Below are positions 47,701 through 57,780 of a stretch of 64,000 nucleotides of DNA, one piece after another. The stretch lies in the NCBI GenBank assembly GCA_030686995.1, contig CM060693.1:118075228-118139227 (forward strand), given 5' to 3'. The position numbers and the translations under genes are program-made. Position 1 is the first letter of the stretch, and each line of letters begins with the position of its first letter. A model generated the notes under the pieces. The model worked only from the letters and a program-made list of their open reading frames with translations, did not search any database and was not told the origin of the DNA. This DNA is from Artemisia argyi. Lineage: Eukaryota; Streptophyta; Magnoliopsida; Asterales; Asteraceae.

Positions 47701-50447
47701 GTGAGTGCAGCCACGCAATTGGTGAATCGGATGAGGTAATGGTCAAAGATGTGGAAAAAGATGACAATTTTGGTTTCAATACGTTTGAAGTTCCTTTTTT
47801 AGAAAGTGATGATACAGATAGAATTGATTGTGTGCAAATGATGAATAATGAATTGGATAAACTGTTCAATAAATATCACATTAAAGAATCAACAGGAGGT
47901 CTGAATGATTTTCAATTTTTTGCGGTTCCTGAAATTTTGAAAGAAGCTGAAAAAAAAATTGGTAAAAAGGTTACTTTCTTCAAGGATATTGATGTTAATA
48001 TTCTTCCTACTCAAGGATTTTTTGAAGAAGATGAAAAGAAGATGATTAAAGTGGAAGTTTTTGAAAAGAAAGTTAAGCCTTTGGCATGCTTTAGTAGTCC
48101 CATTGTTGTTTCATCGTCTTTTCTTCAGCATAGCTTGTTTGAAGCACCATCCTTTTCTTTGGGTCTTGAGTTTGAAACTAATACTGAGATTGAGGATGTA
48201 AAGCCAGTAATCAAAGAAACAACTATTAGACAAAATCCAAGGCGTGATGTTGATGTTGGAGTGAATTCTAGATCTCCATTCAAATTAGGCAGATTCTTCC
48301 AAATGTTGATTTGAAATTAGGAGAATAAAGGGTTGCTGATACACTCTTCATGATGCTTGAACAAACTAGCCAAGTGTGAGTAATTTGTTAATAATTTTAA
48401 CAGTTTTTACCTTTTTTCACTTGTGAAATTGATTAATAAATTCCACAAATTTATATACTTTTTTGCAGTGATGTGGTATATGAATCTATTTCATCCAAAA
48501 CAAAGTTAATTCGTCTATCACTTGAGACGTTAGCTCCTGGACTGCGAGTAGATGCAGATGTTATAGAAGCATGGTCAGATGAGTTAAACTTTATGGAGCG
48601 TTTCAAATCTGCAGAACATCCATCTAGATATTTTTTTCAAACCGAGTGTGCTAAGTCTTTTTTAATCTTGGTTTATTATTTAATTTTATAAAGCAAATGC
48701 TTTTTCAATTTTTAAACTTAAAATCATCTGTGAATAATTTAGGTTAGAAACAATATTTTCACTTGTGAAGAAAATAATGTTTTGATATGATTTAGTTGAG
48801 TAAATCTTTATTATTTTTAAATCATTATTATTTTCACAAGAAAATAATTTACTTTTTCTTCATAAGTGATCGAGGGATTATTTTTAATTTTTAGTAAATC
48901 ATCTAATTTAGAATTTGAAAATAGTGTTATCTAATATTTATTTATAGCTGATAATTTAAGAATAGTGTTATGAGAGTATTTGTACTTCAGTTTTGATTAT
49001 ATTTACTTCAGTATTAGTTTAGAGCGAATTATTTAATTTTTTAAAACAAAATTTCCCTTGTGAATTATATCATCTGGGGATTATTTAGATGCATAAATCA
49101 TTTTTTATGAAATTATTTGTTCTTCAGTGTTGATTTATAGGGTATTAATTGTTTGTTTTCTTCATATTAGAATATTTTTGAAGAATATTTTTTGAAGTGC
49201 ATTGTTTATTTACAGCCGATTATTTTTTGAAGTGCATTGTTGATTTTCTTCATATGTGAATATTTTGCCAAAGATTACTAGATTCTTGTAATTCAATTTT
49301 TATTTAGAGTCAGTTATTGACTACTTATTTTTATTCAGACAAAAGACATACTCAATAACTCTACAATATATCCTGAGAAGTATGAGGTTTTTAAAAAGAC
49401 TTTACTTGGTGATTACCAAGCAAAGAGGATTGCAGTCTGTGAAAATTTCAAATTGGTATGGCTTTTTAATTTTGTACTAGTTTTCATCAAATATATATTC
49501 TTGAAATATTATATGTATTCTTTTTTTAATATATATATTTTATTTTATTTTTTATTTATTTATTTATTTATTTGAATCAGATTTTCTTTCCTATTTGCTG
49601 TGCGGATCACTTCTTTTTGATATGTTTAATTTGACGAAACATCAAGTTCTAATTATAGACAGTTCAAGTATTGATGAAGAAAACGAAAATAGATATTGTT
49701 GTATTCGTGAACTTTTGGTAAGAAAAAATCATAAAATTTATATATATTTATATATTTTTATTATTATTTTTTAAAAAATTATGTTTATTTTTTTTTTAAA
49801 TTTATTATGCAGATTAAAATGTTTGTATAATTCCACTCCGAATACAATTCACCATGCCTTGGATATACATTTGGGAAACTTATTGCTGAAAGATTCAAGA
49901 TGCATTGGAGAACTGTTGATAATTATCTAGATGATGGAGTTTTTGTGATGTCACATATGAATATGTATTTTGGTGAGAGTGAAAGTAAATGGGATTATGG
50001 ATTTCTGAAGGAATCTAAGGAACAGACAAAGCAACTTGACTTACTCAGGTTTCTCACTTTTCTTTAATATTTTTAATATTCTATATATTAAAATATTTAG
50101 TTTTCATACTTTTTCACATGTGAAATACTTTGAATAAATAAATTTCTTTTTGTATCTTCAAATAGGTTTTGTGACTGATTTTTTCACATGTGAAATAATT
50201 CTAAAAAATAAATTTTAATTTAATTTTTTATTTTTAATTTATAGTTTTTGTAATGACTTTTTTTTTTCTTCTTACCAGATCAAAATTTGCTGCAAGGTTA
50301 ATTTTGTCAGAGAATAACAAATACAGGAATGATATTCTAAAAGAAGTTGCAGAATTCACTAAAATAAAGAAGTCCTTAAGAAAAGAACTTATCAAAGAAG
50401 CAGTTCAGAATAGAGATAAAAGATGCAATCTTTTAGAATTAATCTAA
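44776..50447 (+). pseudogene. Ulp1 (C48) protease-like gene with Cys-to-Asp active site (gene D)
   Basis: Exons: 44776-44812 (MVKTKISVSKRS), 45445-46542 (Lys-rich, then IDIGFGSLYNMAVEEIPV), 47102-47284 (183 nt), 47382-48375 (coiled and acidic), 48469 to about 48655 (ESISSKTKLIRLSLETLAPG), 49339-49455 (39 codons), 49581-49716 (ADHFFLICL, IIDSSS), 49813-50048 and 50279-50447 (SKFAARLILSENN, stop). Splice borders agree with genes B and C. Damage: a 9-A run at 45726-45734 shifts the frame, another shift lies near 48290, TAA at 48326-48328, a 2-nt loss in the exon from 49581, and TAA at 49828-49830. The triad His (49608-49610) and Asp (49658-49660) are recognisable, but the Cys position reads LDDGVF with GAT at 49933-49935. 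Codon changes at two positions separate it from TGT. Confidence 0.75.
46862..47101. repeat. Tandem duplication of an intron 3' end with two acceptors, gene D
   Basis: AATTATATAATTAGATTTTA, a palindrome, a T-run, TTGAAAAATAATTACTCTTG and TTTAATTT(TG)CAG occur twice at about 119-base spacing. The upstream copy ends in TTTCAG near 46983 and the downstream copy in TTTTGCAG at 47101, where the exon starts. The intron therefore carries two potential acceptors. Confidence 0.85.
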
Positions 50448-51776
50448 AAAACAACTGTATCCTTTTCAAAGATGAAGCAAGTTGAGAATACAAAAATGTT
50501 AATACTATTTTTTGCAGAATATGTTGATCTTTTTAAATATTATACATTTATTTTATTTTTACTTATTTTACTAATTTTATGTTGCATGTGATTATTTTTT
50601 CACAAGTGAAATTAAAACATTGGAATAAATTGACATGTTTAATATTGTTATAATAGTTTATATATTTTTTTAATAATTAAACAGATATTTATACAATGCA
50701 TAAATATGTTTAATGTTTCAAAAAAAAGAATATGGGAGTTTCAAAATTAACTTCTACTAAATATGACTATGGGACTTTCAAAATTAACTGCTACTAAATA
50801 TGACTATGGGCATATTTCATGACTATGGGACTTTCAAAAATAACATTTTATTTTCACAAGTGAAAATAAAGAAATATGATTTTGTTTTTTTTTTTCACAA
50901 ATGAAAATAAAGAAGTTTAACATTTTATTTCACAAGTGACTTTTTGATTTGTTTTTAATTTCACAAGTGAAAATAAATTCACTTTAATTTGATTCTGTTT
51001 TTTAACCAGTGAAAACTTTTTTTTTTCAGAAGTGAAAATAAATTAACTTTGACTTTTTTTTTCACAAAAAAAAACTATATAAATTAATTCACAGAGATAA
51101 CATTAAATATTATATAAATGAATTTACTTTTGATTCGTTTTTTTTTACAACTAAATATAAATTCACTTATATTTGTTTCTTTTTTTTACAAGTCAATATA
51201 AACTCAGTTTTTACAAAATTATCACCTGAATTAAATCCATATTAATAAAACTTTTTTTTTTTTCACAAGAGAAATTATCCCATAGTTGGAATTTATTTTT
51301 TTCACAAGTGAAAATAATTTATTTTTGATTTTTGTTTTTGTTTTTCACAAGTGAAAATAACATCAGTTTTAATCTTAAGCATCTGAGGAAAACTTTTTTT
51401 TTTTTTATCAAAAGTGAAATTATTCTATACACTTTTATTATAAATTTAATATCTTCTTTTTTATTTGTATTCCTGATTTTTAATGTTTTTCCTATTCCCC
51501 ATATTTTTTCTCTGACAAATACTTTATTTCTATTTAATGTAATGTTGAAAAGTAATTAATTGTATGGGAAGTGTAAATAAAAATATACTGTACACATTTG
51601 GTTACCAAAAATTAATCGTATGGGAAGTGTAATCAATAAATTAACTGTACGCGTTTTGTCTATATATTTGTTTGTGTTTATCCACTTTAATCACAGTTCT
51701 TATTTTCTCTCACTTCAGATCTAACACATATCATCATCTTCAGATCTATTTTTCTCTCATCCAATCAACAAAGAAA
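50448..51776. other. Spacer between genes D and G with CACAAGTG palindromes
   Basis: No gene. Copies, nearly all with central AA, lie at about 50597, 50851, 50896 (decayed), 50930, 50968, 51018, 51298 and 51344. A small repeat TATGACTATGGGACTTTCAAA occurs twice at 50761-50835. The last 110 bases are the gene G promoter and leader. Confidence 0.65.
51661..51668 (+). promoter_or_regulatory. TATA box of gene G
   Basis: CTATATATTTG lies 109 bases before the ATG at 51777, with a pyrimidine-rich leader (TTATTTTCTCTCACTTCAG) and two ATCATCTTCAGATCT-like repeats between them. This is a typical plant promoter layout. Confidence 0.55.
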
Positions 51777-52144
51777 ATGGAAAATTATTTTAGAACCCCA
51801 AATCTAGAGAGGTTGAAAGACGCCGCTTGTTCTGACGACCTGCTAAAGGCTTTTAAGTTTTTTTTAAACAACAGATGTTGGAGTTACAGGGTTTCATTAA
51901 AAAGCTTGAGGAAGATTGTGAACAACTGAGAAGGCAGATTCAAAAGCAAGAAGAGTATCTTGGTGAATTGGAGATCTCCGGTGAAGATGCTACCTTGATT
52001 ATCAAAATAATCAATGATACTTTGAAAAAGGAGCGTTTTAGGCTTGACGATTTGGAGAAACTGCTGGTTAAGGCGCGCAATGATATGTTTGATAAGAAGC
52101 GAGAGGTCGCCTATATCAAGCAGGAAATGAAGGATCAGGACTAG
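51777..52144 (+). CDS. Small coiled-coil protein, frame interrupted at a T-run (gene G)
   Basis: The ATG at 51777 gives MENYFRTPNLERLKDAACSD, and reading meets an 8-T run at about 51858-51865. In the next frame, from 51866, KQQMLELQGFIKKLEEDCEQ and a long charged helix follow, ending VAYIKQEMKDQD at 52144. One base more, or two fewer, in the T-run would join the two parts into about 120 residues, so this may be an assembly slip or a young frameshift. The second part has clear heptad-like Leu/Ile spacing (LEEDCEQLRRQI, LDDLEKLLVKA), hence a coiled coil. GC content is above its surroundings. Function unknown; size and style resemble the gene at 20132-20491. Confidence 0.5.
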
Positions 52145-53069
52145 TCACTTTAGGGGTTTAATAGTTTTTTCTTATTTTTAATTTTCTCACTTTATGTATG
52201 TCCAAATTTTGAATTATAAAATATGTAATGGACTTGTATTGAAATGAAGTTAATTTATTATTATCTATTTATTTTTTGTTTTTAGAATAATTTAATTTTT
52301 TTCACAAGTGAAATTTTTTTATACATGAAATTATTCCATATGTGGATTTTAATTTTTTTCACAAGTGAATTTTTTTTCACAATTGAAATTATTCCATATG
52401 TGGATTTTAATTTTTTCACAAGTAAAATTTTTTTATACGTGAAATATTTTTCACAAGTTAAATTCATTTTTTTCAAAATTATCACATAAATTTAATTCTT
52501 ATTAGTAAAACATTTTTTTTTCACAAATGAAATTATTCCATATGTGGATTTTAATTTTTTTCACAAGTGAAAAAAAAAATTATTTTGCTTTTGTTAACCT
52601 AATTTGTATTAAGAAAAATTAAATATGATTTTATTTTTTAAGTATTGTATGTGGTTGATTGTTAATATGTGTTTTTTGAAACTTTTTTGTTTTCTGATAA
52701 TTTTCACAAGAAAAAAAAATTATATCTCGAAATAAAGTATGAAATTGTACTAAACAACATTCCTAAATATTTTTTGGGCTTTAGCTTTGTTGGGTTTAGC
52801 TTTGTTGGGCTAAATATAATTTATCTATAAATGATATTTGTTGGTCTTTAGATTTGTTTCACGTCACATATAATATTTCTTTCAAAAAAATCTTTATAGT
52901 CTCTCTCTAAATTAAAAATTAGATCTACACACACACACTACACATACAAAAAGAAACCCACAACATTTACATGAAACCCACATCACCATCCACCACCAAC
53001 CACCCACCAATCACATTACTCATCTCACAATAATTAGATTTTTTAATTCTTAAGTTCGAATACAAATTG
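52145..53069. other. Spacer between gene G and fragment H
   Basis: No gene. A set of CACAAGTG palindromes with repeated linker ATTATTCCATATGTGGATTT occupies 52295-52570 (three to four linker repeats). TTTAGCTTTGTTGGG repeats at 52787-52810. A TATA-like CTATAAATGAT at 52835 and a leader with CACACACACTACAC precede fragment H. Confidence 0.6.
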
Positions 53070-54144
53070 ATGATAAGGATGAAGAATGAAAGTTTTAAAG
53101 GTATTTTAATAATATTTTTCACTAAATCTGTTTATATGTTATGGATACGTCTACTTAGATCTGGATATGTATACTTTAGACTAAATCTGTTTGTTGTTAC
53201 AGATCTGTATGTCTATTTATAAGTGATATATGATTAATAGTTTATTATTAATATTAATATTATATGTATAGTTAGATCTGTATGTCTATTTATAAATGAT
53301 ATAAATGATTGTTTGATGTGATGACATCATCGTAAATGATTAATATCTGCTGTTGAATTTATTCAAATTTCGTCATATATAATTTATTCAAATTTCGTCA
53401 TATATTATCGTTTAAATGATGTATCAACTATATATTTGTGTTATAGTTATTGATCTGATTTGCTGACGTAAGTGTTGATTATAAGCTGTTTTGATCAATA
53501 ATCATTATGCGTTTAACTGCAGTAAGAACTATTTAGTTGATGTCATCAAAATAATTCATTCTCTCTAAGTAATATTCATCAAAATATTATTTATTTTTCA
53601 CATGTGAAAATGTAGATTACTATTCTAAATTTTAGATGACTTTTTAGCTGAAATGTTTACATGAATATTCTATATTTAGCTTATATGTTTTCACATGTGA
53701 AATTTTTTCACATGTGATTATAAGGTGTTTTATATGACTATTATAAACTCATGTAAAATGTTTTCACATGGGGTTATAAGATGTGTTTGATTACTTAAAA
53801 ATTTAGCTTAAATAATTTAGCTTAGATTAGCTTAAACGTGATTATAAGTTGTTTTAGCTTAAATGTTTTCACATGTAAAAATTTAGCTGAAATTTTTTCA
53901 CATGTGAAATGTGTAGTGTATTTTGAGAACTGTTCCAATATAGTGATTTTTAAATTTGTTATACTTAATACTTTATGTTATACATTTTCTTATGGACATG
54001 TTTAACAGTTTTAACATACTAAATGTTTATTTTTATACATAGATTTGAGATTATTTCACATGTGAAAATAATTATTAGTACATTTTTCTGAATCATTTAT
54101 CAGGTAAAAAGTCTGATGTTCTGAAGGTAAAAAGCTTTGGATGA
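53070..54144 (+). pseudogene. 5' fragment of a gene D-like paralogue (fragment H)
   Basis: A 31-nt first exon, 53070-53100 (MIRMKNESFK, phase 1, GTATTT donor), is followed by a ~1-kb intron and then CAG at 54101-54103 and GKKSDVLKVKSFG to a TGA at 54142-54144. The second exon start is nearly the same as gene D at 45445 (RKESDALKVKRFA). The intron end with its palindrome also resembles gene D's first intron. After about 34 bases the exon is cut by the junction of a 725-bp tandem duplication, so everything downstream is missing. Confidence 0.6.
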
Positions 54145-54705
54145 TGTGTCAACTATATATTTGTGTTACAGTTATTTTTTTAACAAGTTATTGATCTGAT
54201 TTGCTGACGAAAGTGTTGGTTATAATCTGTTTTGATCTATAATCATTATCAGTCTAATTGCTGTATAAACTATTTAGTTGATGTCATCAAAATAATTCAT
54301 TCCATCTGAGTAATATTCATTAAAATATTATTTATTTTTCACATGTGAAAATGTAGATGACTATTCTAAATTTTAGATGACTTTTTAAGCTGAAATGTTT
54401 ACATGAATATTTTTTATTTAGCTTATATGTTTTCACATGTGAAATATTTTCACATGTGATTATAAGGTGTATTATATGACTATTATAAACTTATGTGAAA
54501 TTTTTTCACATGTGGTTATAAGATGTGTTAGATTACTTAAAAATTTAGCTTAAATAATTTAGCTTAGATTAGCTTAAACATGATTATAAGTTGTTTTAGC
54601 TTAAATATTTTCACATGTAAAAATTTAGCTGAAATTATTTCACATGTGAAATATGTAGTGTATTTTTAGAACTATTCCAATATAGTGACTTTTAAATTTG
54701 TTATA
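53415..54705. repeat. 725-bp tandem duplication, second copy cut by the gypsy element
   Basis: GATGTATCAACTATATATTTGTG near 53418 recurs at 54143. The copies run in parallel through a TTTTTCACATGTGAAAATGTAG palindrome, several further palindromes and CCAATATAGTGA. Copy one continues past AAATTTGTTATA, while copy two is interrupted at exactly that point by the LTR start TGTCACAAC at 54706. Copy one ends inside the second exon of fragment H. Confidence 0.9.
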
Positions 54706-57700
54706 TGTCACAACTCACCATTGCAGGTCATTTCAGGTTATTTCCCGAACTTTGGAAAAACACTATTCATCAAACACTATTCATCAAAACACTATTCATC
54801 GTTTTACTATTCATCGTTTTCGAGGTCAATTTGATATTCTGAGAAACTTTTGGGAAATTTACTATTCACGGAACACTATTCATTGCGGGAAAAGATTTCA
54901 TCATTCACGTGCATTACACATTTCATCGTAAATTTAGTTTACGGGTATTCAAATTCGCGTAACCGTATTGGTTCAGGTGCGAATTCATGCATTATCAGTA
55001 ATAACATTTCATACGGATTGGGGATAGTCTGCATATCATCAGTAGGTCATTTACATGTTATACCACTCTCAGGATTTTCAAATTTATATATTTGATACAT
55101 TTAACGTTTTTACGTATAAGTATTTATAGTAAACGTTAACACCCGGTTTATACACGACGAATATATCTAAATATTCCCACAATGGTCCCGACATATTTTT
55201 ATATCCATTTTAACATCATAAAAGTTATAACATTCAGTTACCCAGTATTTTGGAAATTTATTTTAATTATAACGTACGCGTATGAATATAACGACGGTTT
55301 TCGTGAAAACTAAATAATAATCACCCGATCACTCAATATTTGTACCCAACATAATTTTAATATTTTTATAACTTTATTTTGATAAGTTTAGTCATTATTT
55401 CATATTTCATATTTTTACGATACCCGGAATTACGTTTCGCGAATTAACTATTTACGGTTTGCGATTAACGGAACCAAAACCGACTCCGTGAACTAGATAA
55501 TACTCAAATTTTCCACATTCTCATCCAAATCTAACCAAGTGCCGCCCCCCCTTCATCCCATGTTACTTCTAATTGTTCAAATATTTACAAGTATGCCATC
55601 CTTTGAAAATATCTAACCTTAAACACCTTAACACATTTACTTATTAAAATTTTGGATCAAAAACTCATTCTCTTCATCTCTTTCACACTATGCACGACCC
55701 AAATTGATCTCCATGATCAAGTGATCATTTTCCATAAATTAAAACACAAAACTTGTTCATTTTACATGCCTAATCAAGAATCAAGCAACAAAAACACAAG
55801 AACATCAAGCATAATCATCCTATAATCATCTCATTTTATCAAGTAAGTTTTCATCTTTATTTTTTTCATGGATCATCCTATTTTTACATGTATTTCATAA
55901 GTATCATGCTAAAAACCATGTACAAGTAGCTATACCACACTTTATTTTGTCTAAAAAGAAACATACAAACCCTAACTTTTTAGTTATGAATCCCCTTGCT
56001 CTAATAACTTGGTTAGGAGTCCATGGCACCCTAAGAAGGTGTATGGTAGGATTAAATTAGCTATGTGGTGATTTCAAGAGGATTGGTGATGGTAGAAATT
56101 GGTTTTAGACCTTGAAAACTTGATTTGGAACCTATTTTAGACATGCTGTCCCGTTTTGTAAAAATCTGGAAAATCAGTAAACACCAAGGGAACTTTGGCA
56201 AAATTTTTAGAAAATACTTTCAAAAACGAATCCGTAGGCGAAAGAACGGATTAAAAAGAGTTTATAACGAAGGAGTTATGATTTTTGCAAGATTGTAGAC
56301 GAAAAGTATTTTTTCTGAAAATGGTTGCTGTTTGACGTTTTTCATTGGACAAAAAGAGACTTTAGACGTAACCCGGAGGAGCCGAGCTTTCCAAAATATA
56401 TTACTATATACTAAGACGTAACCGTGGACATAAAGAACAAGTAAAACGGACAAGTAACGACAAAGATATACACGTTTGAATATCGGCTAAAACCACTTTA
56501 TATTTGACAGCTTTTATAAATTTGGCACAAAAACTACGAAGTACATTTTTGAGCTAGAAGTAATATTAAGTACCGAGCTTTATAACTAATGTAGTATTAG
56601 TTATTACGAGTATATTTTCATCATTTCAAGGATTACAACCCGAGTATTTCAACGCTAACATGGAAACTTACGTTATATATATATAAGTATATATATATTA
56701 TAACTAGCTACTTATATTTTCTAATAGCAATATTTTCCAAATTCTTGGATTATATACTTTTGATAACAACAAGTGTTTTTCAAAGAGTAGAGTGGTATAG
56801 GAAACATGTGCATGGACATTCATAACATCATTTCATGATCTAAAGTAGATCGTTCATCATTCATATTAGGTTGCGGCTAGTGTGCGCGCCTTGTTTTTCA
56901 GCTCAGTACATGTTCATGGTACCATCATATTGGGTTGCGACAGCTAATTGTTCATTGGTGTTCATTTCATTTCATCACAGTTTCATCAGTTAAGGTGAGT
57001 TTTCATAGCCCCGTTTTCAATTCAACATTTTTGATTGTTTTCAAATCCCACGGGGGGAATACATTGCATCAATCATTTTAGTACGAGCCCAAGTATTCAA
57101 ACATGTACATTGCTTAAGTTACCTTGCCATGTGATAAGTCCCCTGTAACATCATGAACCGTTAATTTACCGTTAAGCGAGAGTGAGTGGATAGATCTATC
57201 GAGGGTGACGCCTCCATCCGTGGTAGTGATTACCAACAGTAAGCGGATGCATGTCATGTCTTTTACATTTGAATGTTTCGGCAGAACATTCGGGAGGGGC
57301 ATAGAGTTTCATCAGTCATAGCTTCGGTGTCATGAGCTTAAGGCTATTGTACTATTTTACGTGACTTTTGTCATGCACTTTTACTTGTGGTGGCCGTACA
57401 TCATTACATTTTACAAACCTATGGAATTCACCAACATTCGTGTTGACGTTTTAGCAATGTATTTCAGGTTATTAAGGTAGCTCATGTGACATGCATTTGG
57501 ACCTTCATGGAGTCGCGGAGTCGACGCGTCTCATCATTATTTCATGCACTTATGTAAACGTTTGATCTAGTATGACTTGTTTTTCATAAACATGCAACAC
57601 ATTTTGGGGACCTCATTTTGTAAACTCTGGATTATATCAATGATCAAATGCAGTATTTTCCAAACGACACTTTAGGTCGTTCAATGTAACTGTAACTGTG

Positions 57701-57765
57701 GTGCTATGACAGACACCCCCAGGTATTCCATTCCGCTGCAAGTCAGGTAAATTGGGGGTGTGACA
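54706..57765 (+). repeat. 5' LTR of the gypsy element
   Basis: Begins TGTCACAACTCACC and ends GGGGGTGTGACA, so the termini form a short imperfect inverted repeat (TGTCACA / TGTGACA). It carries CACTATTCATC repeats near its start and ATATATATATAAG at 56683-56702 as a possible promoter. It holds no ORF of note; short frames at 56262-56453 and 57114-57302 recur in the other LTR. Confidence 0.93.
54759..54890 (+). repeat. ACTATTCATC short-repeat array in the LTR
   Basis: ACTATTCATC and close variants (ACTATTCACGG, ACTATTCATTG) occur six times within about 130 bases, mostly 11-20 bases apart. The same array is in the second LTR at about 61453-61584. Confidence 0.85.
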
Positions 57766-57768
57766 GAT

Positions 57769-57780
57769 TGGCATCAGAAC
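57769..57780 (+). other. Primer-binding site of the gypsy element
   Basis: TGGCATCAGAAC starts three bases after the LTR end. It matches the initiator tRNA-Met type site (TGGTATCAGAGC) at most positions. Confidence 0.85.

Noticed and set aside
21241..54700. Palindromes as MITEs or solo terminal repeats
   Set aside because: Copies have no constant interior, no paired ends and no visible target-site duplications; the idea is kept only as a hypothesis.
57114..57302. Minus-strand ORF present in both gypsy LTRs (also 63808-63999)
   Set aside because: Lies wholly inside LTR sequence, and the two copies differ by a 7-bp frameshifting indel.
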